From positions 44,852-108,851 of the forward strand of contig CAJNYU010000012.1 in assembly GCA_905331475.1 (NCBI GenBank): a stretch of 64,000 nt of DNA, read 5' to 3'. This DNA is from Rotaria socialis. Taxonomy: Eukaryota; Rotifera; Eurotatoria; Philodinida; Philodinidae. Below are positions 27,035 through 41,849 of this stretch, one piece after another. Under the pieces are notes generated by a model, which made no database searches, was not told the DNA's origin, and saw only the letters and a list, made by a program, of their open reading frames with translations. The first letter of the stretch is position 1; each line of letters opens with the position of its first letter. The translations under genes and the position numbers were made by a program.

Positions 27035-28982
27035 TCATGAAGATATATTTTTATTCATAATAATTCCAAGTCGTCGAACAAGTTTCCTCTGTTCATGAGT
27101 TAAATCGGTGTTTAATAGTTTTTGTTTGATTCGATCGAATTCACTCATAGGAGTGAGTTCTATAATTTGTTTTTTTACTAAATATTGAGTAATTTTTAAT
27201 TGTCCATCATCTTTTTCGTCGACTCGATCTTTTATAGCTGTTTCATAATCTTTAGCTGCATGTTTAATATGACGAAAGAATTCGAGCCGAACATAATCTG
27301 ATGGTAAAGTTTTTTCAACAAATTCAAGAAAATGTTGATGATAGTCACGTTTTATTTTTGATAAACGTTTAATGAATTCATCTTTTGTTGATTGCGATAG
27401 ATCAGTCCAATTTTGTTGTGAATCTGCTTCTTGTCGTTCATAATTAAACAAGAGAAGTGCAGTAGCTGGTGGTCGTTCTGGTAAACCAAGAGATGTAAAA
27501 TAATAATGTGCGTAATCATTTTTTGCTAACAATAAATGTAGTGTTGGAATTTGATTTTCAATTATTGTCGGATGCGATTGAAGAAATTCTTCCCATTTTC
27601 TAGTTGATTTTAATACAAACTTATGTTTCTTCTTTTCGCTTAGTTGATTAAATATTGTTCGGATGTAAGTATTTTTAGCTGTTGTATTTATAAATGTTAA
27701 TCTGTCATCATCAGAATTTTTTTTCTCGTAATACAAAACGTCGGGTTTACACTTATGCAACGCATCAAGTTGAGCTCGGTTTAATTTTTGTTGCGCATCA
27801 TCTATCAAGGCTTGAAAATTTTCAGGAATCGGCTGAACAGATTTACGACGTTGACTTATCGGTGCCGGACTTGAATTTTCATTGTTACTACCATTAACAT
27901 GAGCAGTTGTACGTGGGTGTTTAACAAATGACAAATATTCTACTTTGAGACGTTCGGGTAAATTTTCAGAAAAATGTTTTATTTGAGAATTATAATCATC
28001 TTTAGCCTAAATATTTTTATTATTGAATATTTTATCGTAGCAATTGATATCAAATGACTTACATCGCGTAACAAGTTAGTGTACTTTTTTTTTTCGTCGG
28101 CACTCAATAATTTCCATGCTGTTGGATTATCATCATTTTCTTGTTTTTTAATTTCAGCATAATATCCGGCTGCTGTACTAAAATAAAAATAAAATCGCAA
28201 TCTTTTTAAATTTTCTAACTGCGATTCTGACCGGGAGAGTCTGTTGAGTTCAAAATTTTTGAACTCAAATTCGAATCCGGTCGAATCTTAGTTCTATACT
28301 GCTAATAAAATATTCGAATCGAAGTGCGATAGTCGCTCCAACAAATCAGAGATGCGCTTTTACTAGATGATTAGCATAAACCACATATTTCTAAGAACAC
28401 TTTCACCGTTACAAGTGTGAATCGAATTCAGAGCGTGCTAAGTCATAGATCGACAGACAAGAGGAGAAAAACTTACTTCACTGGTTTAATTGGTGCACTT
28501 ATTGATTCAAAGTATTTCTTTTGTTCACTTTTCGTCAAGAGAGTTTCGAACAATTTCCCTTCAATTTGCGCATTTTCATCAATATCCTTGTCATCCTATA
28601 AAAAAAGCATTCTTATAATGTTTGTAATTATTCAAGAAAAAAACACTTACAAGTAATTGAATAAATTTATCGATCGATTTTTGATAATATTTCATTTGTT
28701 TTTCTGATGATAATTGAAGAAATTTCGATCGTAAAGCAAATGGATTGACCTATTTATTAAATGAAATATAAGATTTGTTCTAGGAACATATTTTCTATAC
28801 ATACATGACTTCCTTTCTTCTTTTGTTTATTAATAAACAAACGTAACGGTCGACATGATTTTATTCTATAACATCGATCATTATAATCAATAACATAAGA
28901 AAAAAAAAATTCCTTACTCCTCTGAAACTCCTTCTGAAATTAAATTATTCGATTTTCCTGGTTGAATTTTTTTCTTTGTCAT
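27035..28982 (-). CDS. Protein with four HMG-box-like domains (UBF/TFAM-like)
   Basis: Likely DNA-bending architectural or transcription factor. Six exons (28918-28982, 28805-28865, 28651-28749, 28477-28595, 28063-28177, 27035-28006) close in frame to 476 residues from the only suitable ATG at 28982, preceded by a basic start MTKKKIQPGK. HMG-type segments occur at about 27-75 (RPLRLFINKQKKK...), 115-165 (YYAEIKK...WKLLSADEKKKYTNLLRDAKDDY), 240-290 (KPDVLYYEKK...FNQLSEKKKHKFV) and 332-380 (PPATALLLFNYERQ...WTDLSQSTKDEFIKRLSKIKRDY). Multiple boxes recall nucleolar UBF, and the divergence recalls mitochondrial TFAM. Which applies is unclear; no mitochondrial presequence is obvious. Confidence 0.8.
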
Positions 28983-29352
28983 TTTTCTGAAATATCTAAA
29001 AGATAACGATAAGAATCTTCCTTGTTTCCTTCTTATATGTATATATTTTATTAACGTACTTAATTATTAAAATAACGAAAGATACATTGAATATAATTTT
29101 CAAAGCAAAAAAGCAAAACAAAAAAAATAAATTAAAAAACAGAACAAAGCAGCATTTTTATCCGTCACCATTATCGTACAAATGAAAACAAGAAAGAATA
29201 TAAATCTCTTTTTTTGTTCAAAAGAAAAAAATAACGCAAAGATTTACATAAAGTAAATCCATAAAGGAATATTTTTTCTTAAATATTTTTATCTATAAAA
29301 TGAAATAACAATGAATAAATAACATAGATTGATTTGTGGACGGCGAATATAG
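28983..29352. other. Region between HMG gene start and ATPase 3' end
   Basis: About 370 bp, very AT-rich. It contains the HMG promoter and the 3' flank of the co-oriented ATPase gene. No other feature. Confidence 0.5.
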
Positions 29353-32300
29353 TTATGAAGGTCGTAAATGAGTAACACGAACGAGCTCTGCATTGGATGG
29401 ATGATTTTTATCCTGTTGAAGAAGATTCTTTGGCGATAACTCATTGAGTATATGGGTTTTTCTGTTCTTATGATATTTTGGCATTGTTGTCTAAACAAAA
29501 GATAAAAATGAATAATAAACAGATAAAGAAATAAAGAAAAGTTAATATGACTAAATAAATCATAAAGTTAATAAGGGTTACGTGAAGCATGCAAAGGGTT
29601 CGTGCAAATAAAAAGTCTTACAAGATAATCATTCTCGTAGTTGAAATATTTTATTCGAGATTAAAATCGCGTTTGAATCACATTCTAGATAAGTTGACAA
29701 AAGCACAGAAAATATATATTTTATATTGTTTAAAAAAAATTGTTATGTTGTTTTTTTTTAAACAAAAATGCAAGCAAAAACCGTGTAATGAAAAGTCAGG
29801 TACGTAGAAAAACACTGCCGTGAAAAAGTAGTCGAATATAGCAAATATAACAACAAAGATATATAATGTATGATTCACATTTGCCTAGGCAAGCAATCGT
29901 CGAACGCATGCTCAAAGAAATTTTCGCCCATTGGTCAATATCACGATGGCGTTGATCATTGGTCGCCGTCATTGAATAATCTCAATTCAATTATGGCGAC
30001 ACAAGTAGTATTTTGTTGAGCTACTATAGAAATTTTTATAATTTTCTGGATGAAAAATATTAGACGAGTAGCCACGAGCAATTATTATTATTGATCAAAA
30101 TGTCTGAACGAATTTCAATATGCCAGACACAATTGGTTGATGAATCACTTTCAAATAGGTAGAAGAAATATTATTTAATCTGTTGGCAACATTATTAAAT
30201 AACAAACTTTTCAGGGAAACAAGAAGAAGGAAAAGCAAAAGTGCAACAATGAAACAAAATATTTATTCTTGATGTTCAGTAGACACACTCAAATTTTAGT
30301 AAGGAATAGCATGATTACAATGTATAGTGGACAGTATAAACTCATTCGAAGGCAGTTCACTCAATTTATATTTGTTCTCTCTTACTTCAAATATTATTTT
30401 CTCCTGTTTGTTGTTTTGCTTGTCGTACTGGTGGGTAGATTATTTGATAAATCATCGTTGAGAATTGGGTGTACTCTGTTTCTTAACTAGACAAGAGAGA
30501 TGTCTAATAATCAATCATGACAAAAATACAAGAAAAAAGAAAGAAAACAAGTGCCAAAAAAAATTCAGATTTTCTCTACACAGGGACATGGGAAAAATAA
30601 ATCTACGGGATAGAGAAAAAAATCAGAACAAATTAAAATTTTACTTACGTTCGTAGTCTGTGTTGGTTGACGAGTATATGTAATAGACTGCGATTGCATT
30701 CGTCCAGATGTTATCAATGGACCCCAACCAGCTTGTTGTGAAAACGCATAACCTGATCGAATCGATCGTTTACTTTGACGAAGTTTATGTTGAATATGTG
30801 CAACAAATGCTGCTTTTTCTTCAGTACGAAATTTCTGGTTTAATCGAGCCCGATCAGTTTTATTGGGTATGAATCGCATACGGAAAAATCTTCAAATAAA
30901 AAAAAGTCAATGATCTAGAGTTCTTTTCAATTTCTTAAAATCTACATACTCTCGACAAAATACCGGTAATAATAATATGGCACATGTAAGAAGCAATGTA
31001 AACCAAAAATTGCCTGTTGACAAAACAGCCTGTGCAACTCCGACATATGCATAATTTGTATTAAAAATTTTCCAAATTATGGTTGAATACAATGCAAAAT
31101 GAAATAGAAAATGTACAACTATTGTGCCCCATAGAACAAAATGATATAAACCCGTCCAATACCATGTTTCTAATGCATTTTCTAAATTAACAATAATAGA
31201 CATAACTGTTGCAACAATAAAACCAAAGGATTGTAAATCAGCTTGAGTCATTCCGCCTGGCCGCGTACTGTTCGATACGGACAGATATGGTACAAAAAAT
31301 ATAATACATGATGTCAATATGCCGTGTATAACACTTTCAGCAAAGATTTTCTTATTGAAAAATTCATTATTTTGACCAGGTGCATATCTTAAAATAGAAT
31401 AAAACAAATTTTTAACTTATTAAAAATCTCAATCAACTTACAAATGAGGTTTACTTAACGAATGATCAGCACTCACATCCTGAAAAAGAATAGCAAAATT
31501 CAAGATTCTAACACAAAAATTCGAAATACGACAAACCTGATCAAAGACACCTAATGCCAGAACAGGTAGTGAAGAAAAGAAAACGTTGTATGTTGCCACG
31601 AAGAATGGATCATATAACGTCTAATAATAAGGAAATGAGTAAATTTTTGTTTTAAAACTTTTTATTCTAAATAACTTACTTGAGCTGAAAAACCCGAAAA
31701 AAATCCAAACCAAAAATGACATAAGGTAAATGCAAAATTTTTATAGAAGAAATAACGTAGAAATTTTGAAATTCGCAAATAAGACCAACGGCCATGGACG
31801 AGTAGTAATCTTTCAAGAAAACGAAATTGTCCAAAACTATAATCACTTGCTAAAACGGCTTGTCGACCTTCTTGCCCACTAATACCAACACCAATATGTG
31901 CTTCTATAATAACGGAAAAAAAATATTATGATTAAATTTTCTTGGATGACACAAAAATAAGCGTGTTTTTTTAAATCTACTTTGAATCATTGACACATCA
32001 TTAGCACCATCGCCAATAGCTAAAGTAATTTTCTTTTCATTTTGCATTACCAATTCAACAACTTGAGCTTTTTGTAAAGGTGTCACACGGCAACAAACAA
32101 CAGCTTTACACATTGTACCCAATTCAAGAAATTTCATTTTTAATTTTTCATTCAATGCATATGCTAACGCTTGACCTGTGACTAATAAACCGAAGCCTTC
32201 GAATAGTTCACGTTCTTGTGGACTCGCATCAGCTGTTGTTACTGCTGCATGACCATTTTGACGTTGCCCTTTTCCGCCACTAGCACTGTCTTTTCTGTAT

Positions 32301-35300
32301 TGATCGAATTTCATTACGTCAATTCCCCAGTCTTTCCAGTCAAGTCGTTTTCGTCTATCCTCTATTTCAACACCAAATAACTGTTCAATTTTATGAATCA
32401 TTTCTTCTCGAACTTCTTGTAATTTTTTTTCGACACCATCTTCAGTATCTTCTTCAATAACCTGAATTTCCATATCATTCGTTAATAAACGACATGACAA
32501 ACCAATATTATACGCAGTTTCTAAGATAACGATAAAGTGCGATCGAAACATAGATCGATTGAACAAAAGAAAATTCAACTTACCAACTTTATCACCAGTT
32601 AAAACCCAAATTTTAATGCCAGCACGTGCTAAACGTTCAATGCATTGCGGTACACCATCTTGTAATTTATCCTCGATAGCTGTAGCACCAAGTAGTTTAA
32701 GATTTTGTTCGATTTCTTCATAAGTATCGTTCATTTTCTCTTCTCGTTTTTCCATACTTGTACTAAAGATGAAAGTCAAGGGAGTGAAATTACTATAGAC
32801 TCGAAATTATCCTATCTGACGAGTATAATCTACACTGGATTTTATTATTAAAACATTTATCTATGCGTTCAGTGCCGTATCAAAGCAAAAAATAGTCAAA
32901 TATCAACCATCATAAACGCCATAGAAGTACTATGATATACATTTGGCATTTCGATGTATATAAAAACATGCCGATGCTGTTTATGTAGGTCATGTTCTTA
33001 TTATTTTCTGCTTCATAAATATTCTAATGGTAGTTTTAACTGAGGTTTCTTCTGTTTGATGCTAACTTTCTATGCAGGATATTTTAAGAAGACTAAAACC
33101 TTTCAATTAGAAGTGTTGAATAACATACTTTGCTTTGGCTAATTTTTCCGCCCATCTAGCGTATTCACTTTGATTTAATTCTTTATATGCCAAACAAAGT
33201 GTACGTAAACCATCCGTGGCAAATTTCTAAAAAACAAACGAAAATTCAAATTTGGGTAATTCTAACGAGAAATTTACATTTAAATGTTCATCGGTTTCTG
33301 CCATTATATTTTTTTCTGATGGATCCAGACGTTCTTTAATTTTTGAATCAGCACCTTTACAGTATAACATAATTTTTCCAGCTCTTTTAATGATAACCTA
33401 TGAAATGAAACAAACGGCTAATAAGATTTTCTATGGAAACTATCGTGTCTACTCACCGACATTCTTTTACGATCATTATCAAAATCCAATATATGCAATA
33501 TTTCATAAGTTTCTTCTTTAGTTGGAAGACGAACTGTAATACTACTTTGAGTACGACCCTTAAAAAACCCAAACGAGGCAATGTATGATCGTCATTTGTC
33601 GGGAAATTTTCGGATACTTACAAGATATGCAAAGCCGAATGTACGCGATGCCGAGACAAGAGCATTTTCATCAGGCGATTGAGCTTGATAAACAATCTTT
33701 CCATCTTTCACTTCGGTCATAACTGTATGACATATTGAGAGCAATGTAAAAAATTCATATACATCAGGATCATTTCCTTTTATAGCGTCCATTAATTTTT
33801 GATCATACCATTCGAAATCATCATCTTTCTCTTCGAATTCAATGGATCTTAATTTCTACATTTAAAATTCATGGAAGTTTATCTCACTGCGAAAAAAAAA
33901 AATCTTACTTCAAGATCTTGTATTTCATTGCCAGCTTCATCCATAACATACCCATAGAGCTTTCCTCGTACTGAACATTTATTGAACGTCATTATATTCT
34001 GTCAATACAAAAATAAATTTGATTAATTAACTAAAACAATTAGCCAATAGTATCTACGAAAATGTTTTTGCGTCAAAACAAAAATGGTATGCTACTTTTT
34101 AAGAGTGTTCTTGAGTATTTAATCTCGTATCTAGACGGCATATTTTTTAATTTGATTGCAATATTTTACGTTAATGAACCAACATTATTTATGAAATGTT
34201 ACGAATAGACGAAAACAAATTTTTGGAACACGTACTCTCCGACCAGTAATAAAAGCGAAAAATAATTATTATCTTACCTTCACATTGTAACACATAGTGA
34301 AACAAAAATATAGACATCCTGTCTTTTTATGTAACTTCACTTTATATCTAGACAAACAAAATTAACTTGAACATTGTTTCTTGTTACATAATTTTTTGAA
34401 CTAAAACAATATTGCCAGAAGCCTTCCGCTTCCTCTGTTGGTTATTTCATCGCTCTATTGACTTAAATTTGCTTTTGTGCAGTGATATAGAATCATGTTA
34501 TTCATCAAATACAGAACACTGTTCTATAGACTACGACAATATTATAGGTTTTCTTTTCGACATGTATACTTCTGAATCGTTTATTTTACTCTATTTTTGC
34601 CTACAGATTAATTGTAAGATCACTACATTATTTAAGACATTTGATGTCAGACAAATGTATTTTTCTTATCATATAGATTAAATTCCCTGCCAAAATAAAA
34701 ATAATTCAAGTTAGATGGATTGCACACAGAGAGAGAGAGAGAGCAAAGCTCGACAGATGCATACATTCCCTCGTGAATAACTCACAATTTTCGATATACT
34801 AAATATTATGATTAGTCATTTTTGTAAAAAAAACTATTTAAACATAATATCATTACCTGCGTCAATGTTCCGGTTTTGTCCGAAAAAATATATTCGATTT
34901 GTCCCAGCTCTTCATTTAACGTTGTTGTACGAGCTTGTGCTGGTACATTATTCGGTTCATAATACATTTTCATGTCCCAATCAATCCATTTCGATTGTAA
35001 CAAACGTATAAATTCAACACTGACATAGAGTGATATTGGCACCACAGTATTTAAAATAATAATATATGATAAAAATACTAGTAAACTTATTTCGAGTGCA
35101 CCAATTTGTTGATCATCAGATACGTATGTTTCCCATGGTAAATATATGCTAAAATCAAAGCCAACAAATGATTCCCAGAAACCACAACAGATTGTCATTA
35201 TTGCACACATGATTAACAAAAAGAGAAAGATCTAAATAGAAGAGAAAAAAAAATTTCGTTGGAAAAAAAATAACATAAGAAAATTAAAATTCTTACACCG

Positions 35301-36540
35301 AGAATGATTCGATTGAGTAAATGATCAATTTTAGTTCGTTTGAATTTTGCTTTTCCACTATTTTTCATTAATTTCGTATCTGGCCCAGCATAACAGACAA
35401 CTGAAATTTTCAATGAAAATATGTTCAAAAATACTGTTTTTTTCTCTCAAAATAATCTTACTTCCAAAAGCCCACGGAGTATTTCTCAATCTTGTGCCAC
35501 GTAAAAGTATATGATCATTTTTTAACGGTAATGTTTTTCCTTTCCACATTAAATTTCCTTCAAATCGTCCAAGATTATTATTCGGTGCTTCATATTCAAT
35601 TTCCGCTAAAAGAAAACAGCATTGAACCAAAATCTAACATTCATATACAATATTTAACCTACCATCAAACCTAGACAATTCATCGATATGGTCTACAAGG
35701 CCACATGTTTCTTCTAAAGCTTGTCGCACTTTAAGATTGGTTTCGCCATCTAGTTCTGCTGTTTCAATAAAACAAAGACCATTATCGAGACTTGTTGAAA
35801 TAAGCACAATATCAGCCTAGATAAAAACAAAATGCTCGTTTTGTTTCTCTACGTTCTTCAAGTCTTACAGTGACAAATTCATTATTTTCTAATCGCACCA
35901 TATCACCGACTTGAATATCTTTCCATTTTTTCGTTACTAATTCACCTCCAACTACTGTTTTAGTTTCACGATTATTTACTTGACTATCACTTCGATGCCT
36001 TGCCTATGAAAAACGAAAAACTTGAAATCAACAACCAGCGAAATTCTCATACGATATCGTCACTGGCGTCTTTTATTGCAGTTAATGATAAGACAAATAC
36101 AAGTGGTAAAATAGTTGTAACAGGTGCTAATGAACTAATTTGTGGAATAAGCTAAACAAAAAAAATTAATGAATACAAAAGTAAAAAGACAAAAGTTATT
36201 TGTTTTTACTTGCAAACATAGAAGAAATAAAAAATAAGCATTAGCTAATCGACGAAATTGTTCGAAAAGGTTCTTAGGCAAAAATGTCAATAAATTATAT
36301 TTTGATGTCGATATTTGATTGCCCTATACGAATAAAAACTTAACGAAATCGATTGTGATCCCTCTCGATTAAACCTACAGCAAATTCTTTGGCAGCATTG
36401 GCATCTTGATTGTTGGCTCGAATTTTCCGACTTTTCTCTAACAAAAAACAAAAAAAAAGATATTGATTTCTTCATTCAATAATATTTTTATTTGACAAAC
36501 CTTCAACTTTTTTCTTTCTAAGAAACGGTATTTTATTCAT
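29353..36540 (-). CDS. ATP8B: P4-type ATPase, phospholipid flippase, ATP8B-like
   Basis: ATP-driven flippase that moves phospholipids to the cytosolic leaflet; family members need a CDC50/TMEM30 partner. Twenty-two exons from ATG 36540 to TAA 29353 give exactly 1250 codons with consistent phases, the usual family length. In order: N-terminal [29 protein letters not shown] dephosphorylation motif near residue 172, phosphorylated Asp401 in [12 protein letters not shown] nucleotide-binding motif, LTGDKVETAYNIG, GDGAND near 852-857, then six C-terminal membrane spans. The [16 protein letters not shown] sequence after the phosphorylation site favours class 1b (ATP8B). The longest exon is 540 nt (31981-32520), the shortest coding pieces 38 nt (31442-31479) and 40 nt. 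Introns are mostly 40-100 bp; two are long (29491-30648 and 33999-34856). The terminal exon (29353-29490, [10 protein letters not shown]...) is less certain. Confidence 0.93.
29491..30648 (-). other. Last intron of the ATPase gene
   Basis: About 1.16 kb, AT-rich, GTAAGT donor and TTTAG acceptor. If the distal exon is not used, the protein would end shortly after residue 1204. Confidence 0.55.
33999..34856 (-). other. Long ATPase intron at the phosphorylation site
   Basis: Splits the codons directly after DKTGTLTQ. Contains an AG dinucleotide microsatellite at about 34727-34743. No coding content. Confidence 0.7.
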
Positions 36541-39500
36541 TGGTTAACAAATCCAAACACTGACACGAGTATCTTTCGTCGAGTTATATAATCAACATAT
36601 TCACTGATGGCTACACAACAAGAATTGAATTAAGTGTAGCAGAGGAAAAAAATAATAATCTAAAACACGAATTATTTTCTTTGCTTTTATTTCTTTTGCG
36701 TCATTGCTTGTCACTATCGATCAGTATGATTCAAACGAAAATGAAACCACTTTTTCTTGTATGAGTAATACAAGAAAAACGAAAAAGAAAAAGTATCACA
36801 TACATTGCGCTCATGCTCGTTTAACGATCGAACAGTTAGCTTCTTCCTTTTTTTTTCATTATAACGACATGTTACATTGAGCAATTTTGTAGGACAACAT
36901 AGATATATAAACCTACCGGAAGACGTTACACTGGAGAATGGTTTCTTTTTTAAAAGAGGAGGAGAGAGAGAGAGAGAGACAAAAACAGACAAACATTTCT
37001 TGTAGTCATAGTACTCATAAAGAAAAAGGAAAGTTAACATAATGAATGTAAATCAATAAGACGGGGTGTACAAATTCATCAGATTTTTCTATTTATAATA
37101 ATTAAAAATGGTATTGACATATTTTTAAGTTCAAAATGGAACTAAAAATCAGCCTAGTAAAACGTTAAACGAGTCTCTATGTGTTATTTGTCCAATGTCT
37201 CAATCGACCGTAATTGTTCTCTTTAGTGTTTAGCAGACAGAAAGCTAATATCAAATAGAGGATTATCTTGATTAATCATAGGAAAGCAAAAAAAAAACAA
37301 CTTTAAAGCTATATCTGAAGACAACGAACGAAAGATTTCTTTCTCTATTAGCTAATTATTCAGAGAGAAAAAAAGACTAATTTCTTTTTGCAGTACCTAT
37401 TTTCTGAACAATTAGTTTTCACTCTTGGTTCTTAAAAAAAATAGAAAGATTTTTTTTTCTGCTTCTTGAAGAAATTTCACTTGTTTTTGTCTCGTTTAGT
37501 AATAACTTACCTTTTTTGTTGTTATGTAAATGCTAACGACAAAAATAATAAAGAATAACGAAAAACGTATATTCTCAAACGAAGATAAAAGTAAGAAGCA
37601 AAACGAACCGAGAGTGAATCTCGGTGACAAAAGTCATTTTTAACAATATGAATCGATGCAAAAGTACATAAAAATTAATTTACAAGAAAGCTTTAATTTT
37701 AATTATTTTTAACCGAAGCAATTTATGGCGCAGACGCACAAGGATATTTTACAGTTCGTCAAAAGAGGCCTCTTTTGTATTTTTTTTCCTCTGCTTATGT
37801 CGTCAAACACATGCTACTCCTCTTCAATTATTGATATAAAAAAACGAGAGAAGTAAAAAAAAAGCAGAGTACGACCAAGGGGAAAGAGGGTTGTATTAAT
37901 AGTGTGAACATACGTCAGAAATGCAAATAGCAACGCGATGGATAAATAGATGAGTAATATAGAAACTAAAATTATGATATTGAAGTGTTTCTTACTCAGC
38001 GATGGTGTCTTTCAATCGTAGTAAAAAAATAATAACAACAACATTTCATGATTGTTTTGTGAAGAGCGAACGAATCCTTGTTATATAGTGAGTAAGAATT
38101 GTAGTTGAACGACATCTGTCGAATCTACTTGTTCATATTATAATCTCATAAAAATTCGATGCTTGTAACACGACTCAATCAGTTCGAAATTGCGCATACG
38201 CCAAGAAACACTTCTGTACGCACATTTGATGTGATGAGATAAAAATTGAAAAGTGTTTGTTAGAAAAGAAAAATCTCTTTCTATTATATTTCACACATTG
38301 TAAAGATAATGATCTGAATTTTAGAACATTTCGAAGTTTTATTTTATCGATCTCGTATCTAAGAAAAGCGTTTTAAGTAATTTTCTTATATTTAGAATCT
38401 TGATCTTTGCATTAGAAAATGTCAACATGAAAATATATACTAGATCAGCTTTACCTCTGACAAATTAGCTATGACGTTTTTTTATCTATTCGCATATTTC
38501 TATTATTCTATATGATTTTTCATCAATTCATTTGTTTCTTCTGTCTCTCTCTCTCTCTCTTTCTTTGACACATATTAATCTTGTCAGAATGCAATAGGCA
38601 ATTTCATATTGATACACAACAATTTTTCTGCTTACACGCTCAATCATCATCACATATTATTATTGGTATGTCGAATAAGAAAGCTAAACACGACAGATCA
38701 CTGAAGCCAGTCGACAGACAGACATAGTTTCCAGAAGTTCACGGTCTGGAATGCGCACACTAAGGTCAAGGAGATGAGGTCGATTGTTAACCACTAGACA
38801 GTTGATCGTACATTCTTTATGATGCAGTAAAACTTTCTTGGAAGAACTCAGTGATAAATCAAAAACCCTACTGGTAATTCATCAATATCATTTGGTGAAC
38901 AAAAGCCTTTCTTTAATTAATTACTACAACAACAACAGTAATAACAACTACCTTTAATCTGGTACCTATCATGTTTCTTCTCAAATAGCAATTAGTTCCG
39001 TCAGGCACGTACACATGGACTAATAAGAAGAAGAACATTAATATCATCATCATCATCTACTTAGGCGAATTAGCGGCTACAATATTCAATCAAGAATATT
39101 GGAGAGACAGAATTAAAAAGTTTTATTCAACTGAGTATTTATTTCTTCCCGTGCCTTGTATATAAGATTACAATTCCCCGACGTATTTCCCATGCCAAAT
39201 TTTAGACGATACAACGATTTCTTCAATAAAAGCCTAAACAAGCAATGTATATGAAGTATTCACTAAACAGCGCTAAATTTTTATTTTCAATGCAATTGCT
39301 ATTTCTCCAGATACAGATAGTGTATCAAATATGCATATGTAAGGATGGCTATCTTTGATATTAAGTAAAAAAATAAAACACTGATTTGCTTGGTCACCTT
39401 ATAAATCTTGATAAGAGACTTCTCTATTTTATTAAAGCAAGCTACAATTGATCGAAACTGCACCAGATAATGGTTAATATTTTGCTTTGGATGATTGCTA

Positions 39501-41849
39501 TCGTCCGTGACATTAATATTTGAAACATTCTCCTGTCGCAGTTCTAAGTTTAGTTCGTATTCATTTAATACAATTAACTTTAACGTCACAGACAACTATT
39601 GCGCAATTCGAACTAGTTGATATCACAAGTTCTTAATTAACTAGAGTATAACTCGTCGCTTGATCTGCGTGCATCGCTTCTTTAAATACGCGGGTACAAA
39701 AACGCAATCATGCATTTATTATGAGTAAAACAACAAACTAAAATGGCCTTCGTTTCAATTTTATTTTCTAATAGAAAAATGTACTACTGCCGAATACGGA
39801 AGAATAATATATGTGCAAGAAAATAATTAAAAATTCTGTAACATACAAGGATATTTAAATTGCAAATGTATGAATATTGTATCGAATTAATTTAAAATTA
39901 TGGGTGAGGTTATGAAGCAGCTGGCAAAAACAAAGACATCGGTTGAAACTTATCATTTTCATTTAACAGATTTCTTTATTGTGCGCGAATTCTAATTTTA
40001 AAGTCACCTTTGTTGTACCCGGGTAATAATTAGTTAGGCAGATAAGCAATATTTGTTGGATGATTGATCGTTAAAATCTCCTAGGTCACTTTGTTCATAA
40101 ATGTGTAAAAATAGTTTGAAAGGCAGAAAGCAAAAAAACATTTTTTCTTGCAGAGATAAATAGGAAGGGTTGATATTTGTTCCATGACTTTTTGCGTCCC
40201 ATACGTCATATGTCGTCACAAGGCAGGAACCAAATCATGTTTCCATGAAAGCTTTAACCTAATGAGATAATGTTAAAATATATCGACGAATTCTGGCACT
40301 TCAATAGAAACACATAATTCGAATTATCTTCGTTCATATGTCGAGTATAATTTATTGACTTCTTTATTGCGCAGAAAAATTCATTGTAACACCTGAATCA
40401 ATATTTGACAGAAATAAATTACATTGATTAGATATTAGTAGAAGTAGCTTTTTTTTTGAAATATTCTTTCGTAATCATGAAAGCAAAAACTAATAATGAA
40501 GGTCGAAATATGTTTTTGTGACCGACAAAATGAAACATTGCTTATGTTTACGGTTAATTGCTTTCGTCAATAATCGAGGGTCATATAAGCAGAGTAAGTT
40601 TATTTATTGTCTCTTTATGTCCCTCGGTTATTGGTGGGAGATATTAGTAGTAAATAACAGCAAGATTTCATTTTGTTGACCATGAAAATACGTATCGACC
40701 TTCTTCATATTGATAAATATTTTTGACGGCTCATATTTATCATTCAAAATACTTAACGCTATAGGTTCGTACTTTCTCAGATTAAACTCAATGTAGTCGT
40801 TTGAGCAATATCAATTGGCATTCATGTGGCGAACAAAATCAACTAAAATTGTAATAGTGTCACTGGAGAGATAAATCAAATTGATTTTCAATGACAAAAC
40901 GATCGAATTAGTCAAGCATGATTACTTCATAATATCAACAGTGTATTCTCCTGGTTTTTCAAATTGTCATGCACTGTAGACAGAAAAAAAAATTCCATAA
41001 CATCACGCACATAGTTAATAACTTCGTTTACGATGAAGACTCTTTCGAAGTAGTATCATCAAGAAAAGAAAAACACTCAATCACTAATGCATGTTTTTAA
41101 TTTAAAAAAAAAAGATGATAAAACTTTTTCAGAGATCGAATACGAAAGTCAAGTGACTTTGTCTTGAGTTATGGTGTAATTCTTCAATCAGCCATGCAAA
41201 TATAATTATTTAGTGATAGAAAAAATTAAGCAACGAAAGACCAAGCTCACAGAATTTCCACTATGAAGTTGCTGATTTAAAAGTATCGTTGGACTCAATG
41301 TTATAATTATATTCAGTCCTTTGCTATGTCATCAAAATTGCAATTGATTTAAGAAATTTTCACAAACGACAAAGACAGAATATTTGCTGTAAGCTCAATT
41401 TCAACCTTGAAAAAACAACACAGGTGGCTGTTTTATTTTTCCGCCTATGATATAATGCATCGTATTTCATTAGAAAAACTATTTTTGTCGTTTTTCTTCT
41501 TGATGTATATCAGCGAATGAAATAGTCATTTATGTTTCATCAACTCATTTATTTCTTTAGTTGAATATATTATGTCGTTATAAGAAGATGTAACACAAGA
41601 AATATGTCTAAATCATTCAAGCATGACTATTATATCATATATATTGTCCTATGATGTTTCCATTGATGCTACCGCCATCTACACATCGCTAATCGGATTG
41701 ATGAAAGCATATCGTCTACGTCGTTTTCATTGTACGTCGTAGCATCCGGAAAAATTGTTCAGTTTACTGTGTCACGTCAATATTTTTCTAGATTTTGTAA
41801 CTGAAAACCTACTGGTATAAACAACGCAAAAGATTTCAATCAAATAACG
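36541..41849. other. Large divergent intergenic region
   Basis: About 5.3 kb between the divergent ATPase and TEX261 starts, so it holds both promoters. AT-rich. Visible items are GA/CT microsatellites (about 36960-36978 and 38543-38562) and a short palindrome AAAAGAGGCCTCTTTT at about 37763. ORFs here lack coding character. No gene supported. Confidence 0.5.
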
